Positions 54,278 through 62,944 of a DNA stretch of 64,000 nucleotides are shown here, in pieces (the first letter of the stretch is position 1; every line of letters begins with the position of its first letter). This stretch comes from Lottia gigantea. Taxonomy: Eukaryota; Mollusca; Gastropoda; Lottiidae. Under the pieces are notes generated by a model that saw only the letters and a program-made list of their open reading frames with translations, made no database searches and had not been told where the DNA came from. Both the position numbers and the translations under genes were made by a program. The stretch covers positions 759,396 to 823,395 of the forward strand of contig NW_008706747.1 of the NCBI RefSeq assembly GCF_000327385.1, read 5' to 3'.

Positions 54278-57200
54278 CTACTTCTTTGGTGGAGCCCTAA
54301 AAAACAAAACCATTTCATTGATTACCATTCACTATTAAGATTCATTTTTTTTTTTTCCTTATGTTTGATATGGAACATACAGTATGCTATAAAGAATCCT
54401 TTCATGCAACACTGATCTATGTCTGACAAAAACTCTACTATTTAAGCATTTTGATTCAAAGATCTTTCATTGGCTGTGATATTGCAACAGTTTACCAAAC
54501 ATATTTATGCCATTTATCATAAATCTTTAACAAATACAAATCCAAACCTCTTGCCTAAATCGAAGCAAATTTTATGGCATATTCTGGGACCAATAAAATT
54601 TCTTAGCAGCATAAATGATACTGCGTAAAGCCTTGTCAAACGGACCAATGCCTGTATAATATTCATATGTACCTGTATACTCCTACCACTACAGCATGAT
54701 CACGTTCATAAGGTTCTAGTGTCAGCTGTTCTTGAGGTTTAATCTTCTCACTCTTTAATTTATTAACTTCATCAGCAAACACAGCCTCAGGTTCAGCTGT
54801 AGAGTCGATACAATTGGCCTAAAATCACAGCAAATACATGAATACATTCAATATAAAGCAATCATAATTGTATAAGCTTATCTTTACTTGAAAACTATCT
54901 AGAGTTGTTTGATATTCAAATTTGAAGGAAAATAAAATGTTCCTTAGTTTTCAGTGAAGTCATTTTGTCAATCACAAAAAATCAGTGGCTGAAACTTCAA
55001 CATCATCATTAAACTAAGTCCAAAATGAAATACACTGCTGACAAATTTCTTTTCAAAAATGTTCCTATGTAGTCATGGTAAACTAGTCTCATGACTGAAC
55101 AAAAGACTTTTTTACTAGCCTTCATCAGCAACTTTATCCACTAGCATCTGTAAAATTTCAAACTATTACAAACTTCATCTTATACTTCTACTGCAGTAGC
55201 CATCTTTCTTGTATCAGGTAGTGCAGCGATTTGATTCGATTATATGCAGGCCAATACAGTGTGTCTGAGTCCTGGATAAAACAACTGTAAACAAGGCTTG
55301 TTGTTTTAATCCAATCAAATCGCTGCATTGCATAGTTTTGTGATACAAGAAAGGTGATTATTGCAGACAAGGTATAGGACACAGTTCATAATACATTGAG
55401 ATTTTGATAATGGTCAAAAACAGCTTTTGGCATCTCAATCCCATAGAAAAAGTTCAAAGGCAATAATTTTGAATTGGTATATTCAGACAGCAGCGTATTT
55501 CAATTCAGAAAGAACATAACCTACTAGAGGTAAAATATTAAGAAAAAGATCTGTTTTCAGTGAAGTTAACCTATCTATCATTTATGATATCAGTGGCTGA
55601 AACTTCAATCATCATCATTAAACAGATTGCCATAGATTCTACCTCTTACCTTGATAGATATAACTACATGCCCGCCATTTTTAAGGAAATTGTGAGCATT
55701 TAATGCTACAATACGGGCCTGATCTGGCTGGGCCACATCAGCAAATATTGTGTCAACCATACCTTAGAATAAATTGATAAGCCAGTTTAAAATATTTGTA
55801 AATCAAAGTAAGAAGTGTACTTTTTTTTGCCTCTTAGACCAACATGTTTTCAGTGAAGTCAATTTTGTCAATCACTAGAATTCAGTGGCTGAAACTTCAA
55901 CATCATCATTAAACAAAGAACCAGGTATATAGACTAACTTGTGTTACCTCTTTAACTTGTAGATGTTGACAAGCATAAAATATAATGCATTTTTATGATA
56001 TGAAATTTAAGAACAAAAGAAAAGTTTGGGAGTTTATTTCAGTAATAATGCTACTACAGCTAAACCATGAGTTTCCTAGAACTAAGTCTTAGACCTATCA
56101 CAAAAGGGATGGTTCGCATAGGGGTCAAAACTTTTAAGAGCCAGTCTAATATCTATGGCAAACATGGAGTCTAAAGATGTATCACGCTAGAACATGTGAA
56201 CTACCTACCCATTAACATTCTGTATTTATGTGGATGTCGAGCATCTTCAATAATAGGTATGATATTAGGTCGTTTCTTGGCCACATTAATCAAATCTCTA
56301 CCACTTCTATGTGAGAATTCTACGGCATACACAAGACCATCCTGAAATCAATTCCATAGAAATTCAAGTTGACTTTACAATGCATACACTGGATGAATAG
56401 GCAATATGTCTCATTGAATGGACTTCAACACAAAGCAAGGTTTTCAGTTATTTGGTATAATGTCTTTCACACTTATTCAGTAGCAGAACTGGAATATCAT
56501 CATTAAACTTTGCTTTGGTTCCACAGAAAATTCAGAACATTGCTCTTTTGCAGGAATAAGTTACGAGAAAAATCTACAATCAAAAACTGAATACTCACAG
56601 GTCCAACAATATCTGATACATGTGACACAGTGGTTCCTGATGCTGCACCTAAATACAACACCTTACTACCAGGTGCAATGTGGATATGATCAACACCACC
56701 TAAAATAGCAGCAGCTAACTTAGATCTGAATGGATTCCATGCTCTATATTCTATTTTTATTTCATTTTCCTGAAAAAAAAAACAAAACAAATCTTTGGTC
56801 TAAGGATTAAGTTCAAAACAACCATGTATTGCTTGACATTACTGACACAAATTTCAAATACTGAAAATCAGATGCTCACAGATGTTGGGACTTACCTCAA
56901 CTGAAATTTTCTTTTCACCATAGACTGTTTCACCAGGAGTCATATTTTTAGTAACGAGGGCATCTTCTTTTCCGCGAGCAATGAAAACACCTGGAAACAA
57001 AGACAGACAATATTGATATTTTGTTACCAGACATGACTTAATCTGAAGCCATCCAATCAGCTCAAATAATTAGACTGTTTAAAAGGGACAGGTTCATTTG
57101 ACCAACTCTTCCTTTTGAACTTTTTAAAAGCTAATTCAATCATATATAGTGTTCACAGCTCACTTGTGAAATCTGCGCCTTTAAATGCATGTGTGTCTAG

Positions 57201-58215
57201 AATCATCTGCGTTTAAAGTTTGCGACTCTGCCATATAAAATGCGATATTCTTACATTACTATTACTCTAATTTCTGTTCGAAGACTATCTAAATATATTC
57301 AAGACCCAAATTAACCAGACAAAATAGTGAACATGTCCCTTTAATATATAAGCATACCTTGATGTCTGTGTGGTTCTATTATAACCTGTTTACCTCCAGC
57401 CATACCACCCCTTCCTGTTAAAAAAAAACAAAAAACAAATTCAAACGGTTTAAAATGTTTTGTAATGTGTGAACCACCTAAATAATCAGTGTAAATAATC
57501 TTACTTCGATATGAAAATCTTTTAATTCTGAAATTTAGAACAAATTATAACACTTACCACCTCTTCCTCCCCTGCCTGCAAAATAAATAATGTATTCTTC
57601 ATTAATTCATTTTCTGATGCAACTGCTGAGATTATGAAAGTCATACCCCAAATTGTAGCGACATATTAGTATATTCAAAGATTGTCAACAAAGAGTGTGA
57701 ACTTCTCAGCTCTGCATATTTACATTATAACAATGCACATACCTCCTGCTCCTCTGCCTCTTCCACCTCCCCGTCCACCAAACCCGCCTCCTCTTCCACC
57801 GAATCCACCTCTTCCTCCTCTATCTCCCCCTCCTCCACGACCACCTCTAAATCCTCCCCTTCCCCCTCGATCACCACCGCCCCTTCCTCGAAATCCTCCT
57901 CTATCTCCTCTGGGGCTGAAACCTGAATAACATAAAAGAAATAATGAGTGTCCTAATGCACTGGCACCACGGACGAAAGACTGTGCTCACAGGGAACAGT
58001 AAGTTATCATACTGCAATGATCAGAGCCACAGTCAAGATCCACAACAAGGACACAGTAATAAGCATGCATGAATGCATGTTCAGAGTCGCTCCTTACAAT
58101 ATTCGAAAACATTTCCACTATTAATCACTGACATTATTTTATTTGCACGCAGATTTGAACCAAATACTTTAAAATAGTGATTAAAACCAAATTGAATCAT
58201 ACCTGGTCTACCCAT
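54278..58215 (-). CDS. FBL: Fibrillarin, rRNA 2'-O-methyltransferase of box C/D snoRNPs (10 exons, complete)
   Basis: Nucleolar methyltransferase that, with NOP56, NOP58 and SNU13, methylates rRNA at sites chosen by C/D guide RNAs. Coding exons read on the minus strand are 58215-58203, 57922-57743, 57575-57558, 57414-57358, 56990-56896, 56769-56599, 56341-56209, 55762-55650, 54818-54673 and 54296-54278. All introns are GT-AG and the joins stay in frame, giving 314 residues against 321 in human. Residues 1 to about 79 form a Gly/Arg-rich GAR domain beginning MGRPGFSPRG. EPHRH lies at 84-88. The Rossmann SAM-binding motif [11 protein letters not shown] is at 158-168, with acidic residues E186 and D211. 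[10 protein letters not shown] (228-237) and [11 protein letters not shown] (258-268) follow, and the C-terminus is [18 protein letters not shown]138, D231, K260 and H301 fit the K-D-K-H tetrad of the family. Exons 1, 3 and 10 contribute only 13, 18 and 19 coding bases. Introns 6, 7 and 8 host C/D snoRNAs. Identity is certain; the exon joins were worked out by hand. Confidence 0.97.
54943..55018 (-). ncRNA. Box C/D snoRNA, copy 3 of the family, 3' part of fibrillarin intron 8
   Basis: The minus strand has a perfect terminal stem (CTTAGTTT with AAACTAAG), box C ATGATGA, the guide TTGAAGTTTCAGCCA, D' CTGA, a C'-like GTGATTGA and box D CTGA. Its D-side spacer is close to that of copy 1 in intron 7 and unlike copy 2. 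The D' guide again complements GCUGAAACUU of 18S rRNA over ten bases. The 3' end is about 125 nt from the 3' splice site. The stems of the three copies differ in sequence but each is internally paired, which points to selection on structure rather than recent copying alone. Confidence 0.84.
55180..55383. mobile_element. Inverted-repeat (MITE-like) element inside fibrillarin intron 8, family 2
   Basis: Two arms of about 65-85 bp face each other. Each carries TTTCTTGTATCA followed by GCAGCGATTTGATT, around a middle of about 50 bp. The outer end of the right arm reads TGTCCTATACCTTG on the reverse strand. The same arm occurs at 23.35 kb and, as a diverged pair, near 18.9-19.1 kb. There is no coding capacity. 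It separates snoRNA copies 2 and 3. I could not identify a target-site duplication, so the superfamily is unknown. Confidence 0.7.
55549..55627 (-). ncRNA. Box C/D snoRNA, copy 2 of the family, 5' part of fibrillarin intron 8
   Basis: The minus strand shows a perfect eight-base terminal stem (ATCTGTTT with AAACAGAT), box C ATGATGA, the same TTGAAGTTTCAGCCA guide, D' CTGA, a C'-like ATGATAGA and box D CTGA. Box C is extended by three bases relative to the sister copies and the D-side spacer is diverged. It starts only about 22 nt after the 5' splice site and lies about 730 nt from the 3' splice site. This is far from the optimum spacing, and a transposon-like element lies between it and copy 3. 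The intact stem and boxes argue that it is still functional. Confidence 0.8.
55845..55915 (-). ncRNA. Box C/D snoRNA, copy 1 of a three-member family, in fibrillarin intron 7
   Basis: The minus strand carries box C ATGATGA, the guide TTGAAGTTTCAGCCA, D' CTGA, a C'-like GTGATTGA, and box D CTGA closed by the short stem TGTTT/AAACA. The guide is identical in the two sister copies in intron 8. Ten of its bases, AAGTTTCAGC, are complementary to GCUGAAACUU in the highly conserved 18S rRNA stretch that precedes AAAGGAAUUGACGG. By the D'+5 rule the target is the U of GCUG. The segment before box D differs between copies and matches no rRNA that I recall, so the D' guide is probably the working one. 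The 3' end is about 80 nt from the 3' splice site. I do not recognise a named vertebrate family. Confidence 0.82.
56434..56513 (-). ncRNA. SNORD38: Box C/D snoRNA, SNORD38 (U38)-like, in fibrillarin intron 6
   Basis: On the minus strand the intron shows a terminal stem (AAAGCAAAGTTT pairing with AAACCTTGCTTT, one G-U pair), box C ATGATGA, a D' box CTGA, a C'-like TGTGAAAG and box D CTGA. The guide directly before D' is CCAGTTCTGCTA, which matches the guide I recall from vertebrate U38 and is complementary to AGCAGAACTGG in 28S rRNA. By the D'+5 rule it would methylate the A of AGCA, the site called Am1858 in human 28S. Its 3' end lies about 90 nt upstream of the intron's 3' splice site, the usual spacing for intronic C/D RNAs. 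In human, SNORD38A and B are hosted by RPS8, so the host gene differs here. The rRNA and human sequences were recalled, not searched. Confidence 0.88.
57743..57922 (-). other. FBL: GAR-encoding exon 2 of fibrillarin (Gly/Arg repeat tract)
   Basis: This 180-base exon encodes most of the glycine-arginine-rich domain with RGG, GRGG and FGGRGG repeats and is by far the most GC-rich stretch of the window. RGG arginines in this family are dimethylated and the domain drives nucleolar phase separation. Read on the other strand it gives a proline-rich open frame, which is only a shadow. Confidence 0.93.
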
Positions 58216-58965
58216 TTTACTGTAATTATATTATTGCAACTTTAAATTTGTAACAAGCAACACGTTGTACTTCTTCTCTAAAAAGCACGTGGAGAAGCAA
58301 GAAGTGTAATTTCCCAGAAGTCTACACTAGGGACAACTCTCAATCAACTTCCGTTAAATCACTGTTGGCTTCATTATCCAGTCGCTCGTAACAGGTGTCC
58401 AGTTCACGCGCTACTGATATATGATATACACAGATTACAAGTTCCTCAATTAATCAGCTTACTGATTATAATTAATTGATAAGATAACCATGTCGACAGG
58501 TTCATGTTGTCACTTACAAGTAAATAAACCGCACCTGAATTAATCATTGAATACTCAATTGCCCAAAATAGTTCGTTTCATTGAACCTTACTTTTTGGTC
58601 GTTTTGTGTAGTCCGACTTAACCCACATTTTAGTATGATTAAAGGCATGCCCAAGATATCCGTAATTCTTTGAAGATGTACACTGCATAGTAAGAAATGA
58701 TGGCTCAGGTGAAAAAAAAAAATGTGGATTTTCAAAATTACATGGAATGTATAATTGATTGTAATGGAATATCTCGTTTGGTTTCTAGTCGGATTTCCGT
58801 CATCTTACTGATGAGATATCGTAAAATTGAATCTTACTCTTGCAATAAAGAGTTTCTGATTAAACTAATCAGAAATTAGAACTTTCGGACAATGCGAGCA
58901 TGAAACAGTCAGTATACAGTATGAAACGAAGCGCACCCTGAGCTGTCAAATCCGTTTCCGGCAAG
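58216..58965. promoter_or_regulatory. Shared head-to-head promoter region between fibrillarin and AGFG
   Basis: About 750 bp separate the two divergent start codons. On the fibrillarin side there is a palindromic E-box CACGTG at 58286-58291, a Myc/Max-type site. Next to it, on the minus strand, GCTTTTTAG places a possible polypyrimidine (TCT/TOP-type) start near 58285, which would give a 70-nt leader; TOP-type starts are usual for snoRNA host genes. On the AGFG side the start codon sits in CAAGATGGCGTC, a YY1-type motif often found just downstream of transcription starts. The motifs are seen; their use is inferred. No other gene was found here, only short chance frames. Confidence 0.5.
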
Positions 58966-60525
58966 ATGGCGTCAAATAAAAAGAAGCAAGATGAGAAACA
59001 TCTTAAAATATTACGAGATATGGTGGCATTACCGTGTAATAAGCAATGTTTTGATTGTCACCAGAGAGGCCCAACATATGTCAATATGACGATTGGTTCT
59101 TTTGTCTGTACGTCTTGTAGTGGTATTTTACGAGGGCTGAATCCACCACACCGGGTCAAGTCCATTTCGATGGCAAGCTTTTCACCAGAGGAACTAGAAT
59201 CTTTAAAATCTCACAGCAATGAGTTATGTCGGAAGGTTTATTTAGGATTATATGACAGTAGATCGTGGCCAGAACCTGACTCAAAAGATGAACAAAGAGT
59301 GAAAGATTTTATGGTACAAAAGTATGAAAATAAGAGGTGGTACAATGCACCAACACAAGAAATGAAAGATGAAGCCAAGAGAATGAATGAGGCTGCAATA
59401 AATAAACAGTCTCAGACGAAACCATTGAGATCCTTGTTAGGGGATAAAACCCCTAAACTGGTACTTCAAAACAGCCATTCAACACAAGCAAACCGCCAAC
59501 ATCCACATCCAGTCTCTTCAGCACAAGGTGTTATAGGAACTATTCCAATGCCCACATCTGCAGCTGTAAGCCAACCAGCGCCTGTTACTGCAAACATACC
59601 GCAAAAACCGCCAGCTCCAGTAAGACAACCCAAATCTAATGTGGATATTTTTGGAGATTTTGGATCTGATCCCTTTGGCTCCAGTGCTCCCATATCAGCA
59701 CCAGTTGCCCCAATTGCTTCATCAGCACCATTTCCTGTGGCAGGACCTGGTTCTAGTGCAAATACGCCGACAGGATTTAGCAGTATTACATCCTCATCAA
59801 CAACAACTCCGACAGTTTCAGACAAATATTCAGCATTTGCAGACTTATTTTCTGATCCAGTTCCAGCTAGCACAGAGGCCAGTAGACCTAATGATATTTG
59901 GCCAAGTAATTCCTCAACAGCACCAGCTAGCACTTTAGGTGGAGGAGGGGGATTGAGTTGGGGAGGTGGCATGGCGGATACAAGTTCGGGTAGTTTGAAC
60001 TGGGGAGGTACGTCATCAGGTGTAGCAAATCCATTTAGTGCAACTGCAACACAAAGTCCCATGGGTTTAGGCCAGAATACACAGATTGGAATGGGACAAT
60101 CTCCACAGATGATGAACCAACCTAGCCAAATTGGATTGGGTATGGGCCAAACAGGACAGATGGGTATTGGTCAAATGGGTATGGCGCCGACATCAGTTGC
60201 AAATCCATTTGCATCTGGTTTGGCAGATTTATCTGGAAAACCAGCTCAGCCAGTTGGTGGAACAGGATTTGCATCATGGAACAATCCACCTGTACAGTCG
60301 TCAAGTAATGATTTCTTTGGGCATAATGGTAACTTGGCTTCAACAGGATTTACTCCTGCTCAGCCAGCATCTGGCTTTTGGCCAACTGATCAATCTCAAG
60401 GTTTCGGTGCTCCTGCTCCCTCAGCTGGGGCATGGAATCAGTCACAGCCTGTTAATCCTTTCATGCAAGCGGCCAACACACAACCAGTGGCACCTAGAGG
60501 AAATTCTTCCAATCCATTCTTGTGA
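58966..60525 (+). CDS. AGFG1: AGFG (ArfGAP with FG repeats; Hrb/Drongo family), intronless
   Basis: Endocytic adaptor of the AGFG1/AGFG2 family, known in vertebrates to bind EPS15-type EH domains and VAMP7 and first described as HIV Rev-binding protein. The frame runs 519 residues from ATG in good context (GCAAGATGG) to TGA; human AGFG1 is about 560. The ArfGAP domain covers roughly residues 10-130. Its zinc finger is C28-x2-C31-x16-C48-x2-C51, and the family arginine follows as R56 in CSGILRGLNPPHRVKS. Residues from about 140 on are low-complexity Ser/Pro/Gln/Gly with FG and DPF segments (DIFGDFGSDPFG near 226-237), tryptophan patches, and four NPF motifs at 355-357, 413-415, 497-499 and 516-518, the last at the C-terminus. 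The whole frame is one exon, whereas vertebrate AGFG genes have many introns. Whether it is orthologous to AGFG1 or to the pre-duplication gene cannot be told, so the symbol is by family. Confidence 0.95.
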   Translation: MASNKKKQDEKHLKILRDMVALPCNKQCFDCHQRGPTYVNMTIGSFVCTSCSGILRGLNPPHRVKSISMASFSPEELESLKSHSNELCRKVYLGLYDSRSWPEPDSKDEQRVKDFMVQKYENKRWYNAPTQEMKDEAKRMNEAAINKQSQTKPLRSLLGDKTPKLVLQNSHSTQANRQHPHPVSSAQGVIGTIPMPTSAAVSQPAPVTANIPQKPPAPVRQPKSNVDIFGDFGSDPFGSSAPISAPVAPIASSAPFPVAGPGSSANTPTGFSSITSSSTTTPTVSDKYSAFADLFSDPVPASTEASRPNDIWPSNSSTAPASTLGGGGGLSWGGGMADTSSGSLNWGGTSSGVANPFSATATQSPMGLGQNTQIGMGQSPQMMNQPSQIGLGMGQTGQMGIGQMGMAPTSVANPFASGLADLSGKPAQPVGGTGFASWNNPPVQSSSNDFFGHNGNLASTGFTPAQPASGFWPTDQSQGFGAPAPSAGAWNQSQPVNPFMQAANTQPVAPRGNSSNPFL

Positions 60526-60587
60526 TGCTACTAAGACTATGTAACTGATAAGTGATATCTAAACCTATATTTAACTGTGTATAGTGT

Positions 60588-60593
60588 AATAAA
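60588..60593 (+). promoter_or_regulatory. Poly(A) signal AATAAA, AGFG
   Basis: The first AATAAA after the AGFG stop lies about 65 bases downstream. No long A tract follows it in the DNA, so there is no direct trace of a retroposed poly(A) tail. Further AATAAA hexamers near 61.5 and 63.9 kb could give longer 3' UTRs. Confidence 0.5.
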
Positions 60594-60916
60594 TATGTTC
60601 AGTGGAGTTTCAGTGAACAACAGACATTGTTATGGCTCTGTTGAAGGAATACTACCCCTTAGAATGCTCATTAAATTTGAAGTCTCAAACTTGGTCAACA
60701 CATGTATATATTCATCAGTTGGACTTTATTGAATTATAGAAGGATTCTGTTGTATAGTTATGACACCAGGTCAGTCCACTGATGAACAAATTACTCGTTT
60801 TGTCAAGGTTAAAAATTTCAATTTTTTGTCATCCTAAGAGGTAGTATACCTTTCAGGTACCAATATAATATTTATGAACATAGTGCATTCTTTAATGTTA
60901 CTTTACCTCTTGCAAT

Positions 60917-60938
60917 TATTATTATTATTATTATTATC
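60917..60938. repeat. (ATT)n microsatellite
   Basis: About seven perfect ATT triplets downstream of AGFG. Confidence 0.9.
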
Positions 60939-61084
60939 TGTATTAATTTTGGCTTTGTTCACACATTGCTGTGTTTATTGTGCTTCAGAATGTTTGTAAT
61001 ATTTGCATGTGAATTGTATATAAAATTGACAGACTTGATAAGTTCACAATGGTGGACCGTTTATTTAGTAGATGTTTTTAAGTC

Positions 61085-61256
61085 ACTGTGGTCACTGCAA
61101 TTCTAGTAAAACTAAGTGCTTAATGACGTCACCCACTTAGTTTTAGTGGACATTCAGGAACCACAGACGTTTGATTGAAAATTGGAATGGTGCAAATTGA
61201 TGCAATCAGTGTCCTTAATACGCATAAGAAATCCTCTTTACAATCCCTATAAAGGT
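61085..61256. mobile_element. Long-armed MITE-like element, family 1, copy 5 (left end missing)
   Basis: Starts inside the left arm (GCAATTCTAGTAAAACTAAG), keeps the central palindrome TGACGTCA at 61124-61131 and a nearly whole right arm ending CTCTTTACAATCCCTATAAA. Lies in the AGFG downstream region. Confidence 0.8.
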
Positions 61257-62029
61257 TAAAATCTTTGTAAATGAATATGGATAAACTAATGATAATGCTC
61301 TCTGCTTCTAAATATAGTTCAAATCTTATTGATAATCTGGAAGGATTGCTGTCAGTTCAGTCAAGGTCACGGATAAGTAGAATATATCCATAGAACCAAT
61401 GTTTCTTTCATGGATAATTTAAAATTGTCTAAGAAAGAAAGAATGGAAAAAATGCAAACTTGAACTTTGACTATTTGCTAATAAATATTAAATTTTTTGA
61501 CCTAGGAACATGTTTCAAAATTAACTTTTGGATGATGAATTAATTCAAAATATTATTTGTAATATGAAGCACCAATTAAATAATAGATATGTTTTGACAG
61601 CTGTTGATTATAATTTACAACATTGATCTATAGTTATGCTTTACTCTAATTATTCCTTTGAATTGTTGCATTTAAAGTTAGATATCCGTTTTCTTTTAAA
61701 ACTTTTAATGTACAATTTTCTTTTATTGAAAGCCTTCTAATAATTAAAGTAATTGAAAAAACATTTGATATTGTTCTGTACCATAAGGCATCGTTGATAT
61801 TAAATCTATTACAATATAGCAACTAGGGCTGGGTATAAATCATCAATTAATAATTGAAATATTAATATTAATATATTCTAAATACTGGATAAATAGCATA
61901 TCAAAGTTATTAATTCTGTGGTTTATTTGTGTGCTATGAAAGTATGATAAAATGAATATTCATTTATTTGGTTGGTTTTTATATGCACATATTACAATGT
62001 GGTTGTATATTGTCGTTGCCTCTGTCAAT

Positions 62030-62270
62030 CCGTCGGTCCACAATTGGCTTTTGAACACAAAAGAGACCACAGGTTTTATCTGATTTTAATGAAATTTGGT
62101 GCGATCATTTATATTCATTAGTTCTTGAACAAATTCAAATTTGAAAATTTGATGAAAGGTTTTTGAGTTATTTCCCTTGACTATGGAAAATTAGGTCAAA
62201 ATTGGTTTGTGAACACAATAGACTATAGTCTTCAATTGATTTTAATGAAATTGGGTGATAAAAACAAATT
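62030..62270. repeat. Imperfect direct duplication of about 157 bp
   Basis: AATTGGCTTTTGAACACAA with TGATTTTAATGAAATTTGGT recurs 157 bp on as AATTGGTTTGTGAACACAAT with TGATTTTAATGAAATTGGGT. The phrase resembles a repeat I associate with mollusc genomes, but that is memory and not a search result. Confidence 0.55.
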
Positions 62271-62303
62271 TAAGTAAAGATTTATGATACAACGAAGTGT
62301 AAG

Positions 62304-62941
62304 TTAAAGGTTAATTAGATATGTTAACTAAGGATGTCTCTGTAATACTATCTGTGGTAGTATCTAAGGTTAAGATAATTAGATATGTTAACTAAGGATG
62401 TCTCTGTAATACTATCTGTGGTAGTATCTAAGGTTAAGATAATTAGATATGTTAACTAAGGATGTCTCTGTAATACTATCTGTGGTAGTATCTAAGGTTA
62501 AGATAATTAGATATGTTAACTAAGGATGTCTCTGTAATACTATCTGTGGTAGTATCTAAGGTTAAGATAATTAGATATGTTAACTAAGGATGTCTCTGTA
62601 ATACTATCTGTGGTAGTATCTAAGGTTAAGATAATTAGATATGTTAACTAAGGATGTCTCTGTAATACTATCTGTGGTAGTATCTAAGGTTAAGATAATT
62701 AGATATGTTTACTAAGAATGTCTCTGTAATACTATCTGTGGTAGTATCTAAGGTTAAGATAATTAGATATGTTAACTAAGGATGTCTCTTTAATACTATC
62801 TGTGGTAGTATCTAAGGTTAAGATAATTAGATATGTTTACTAAGGATGTCTCTGTAATACTATCTGTGGTAGTATCTAAGGTTAAGATAATTAGATATGT
62901 TAACTAAGGATGTCTCTGTAATACTATCTGTGGTAGTATCA
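62304..62941. repeat. 64-bp minisatellite, ten nearly identical copies
   Basis: The unit runs TCTCTGTAATACTATCTGTG, then GTAGTATCTAAGGTTAAGAT and AATTAGATATGTTAACTAAGG. Copies start every 64 bp from about 62336 to 62912. Very few differences exist: GTTTACTAAG in units 7 and 9, and CTTTAAT in unit 8. Each unit contains the inverted repeat ATACTA/TAGTAT around a short loop. The low divergence suggests recent expansion. Confidence 0.96.
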
Positions 62942-62944
62942 TTT

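Noticed and set aside
56991-57357. Further C/D snoRNAs in fibrillarin introns 1-5 and 9
   Set aside because: I looked for box C with a following box D and terminal stem on the minus strand and found none that satisfied all three.
57682-57930. Proline-rich frame on the plus strand
   Set aside because: Antisense shadow of the fibrillarin Gly/Arg exon, whose splice sites and protein match are clear.
57923-58202. Possible H/ACA-type RNA in fibrillarin intron 1
   Set aside because: An ACA near the intron end and a weak hairpin are visible, but no convincing two-hairpin fold with an H box.
59466-60062. 198-codon minus-strand frame and two plus-strand frames inside AGFG
   Set aside because: Shadows of the low-complexity AGFG coding region in other frames.
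62304-62941. CRISPR-like regular array
   Set aside because: Units are contiguous with no variable spacers and the genome is animal, so it is a minisatellite.
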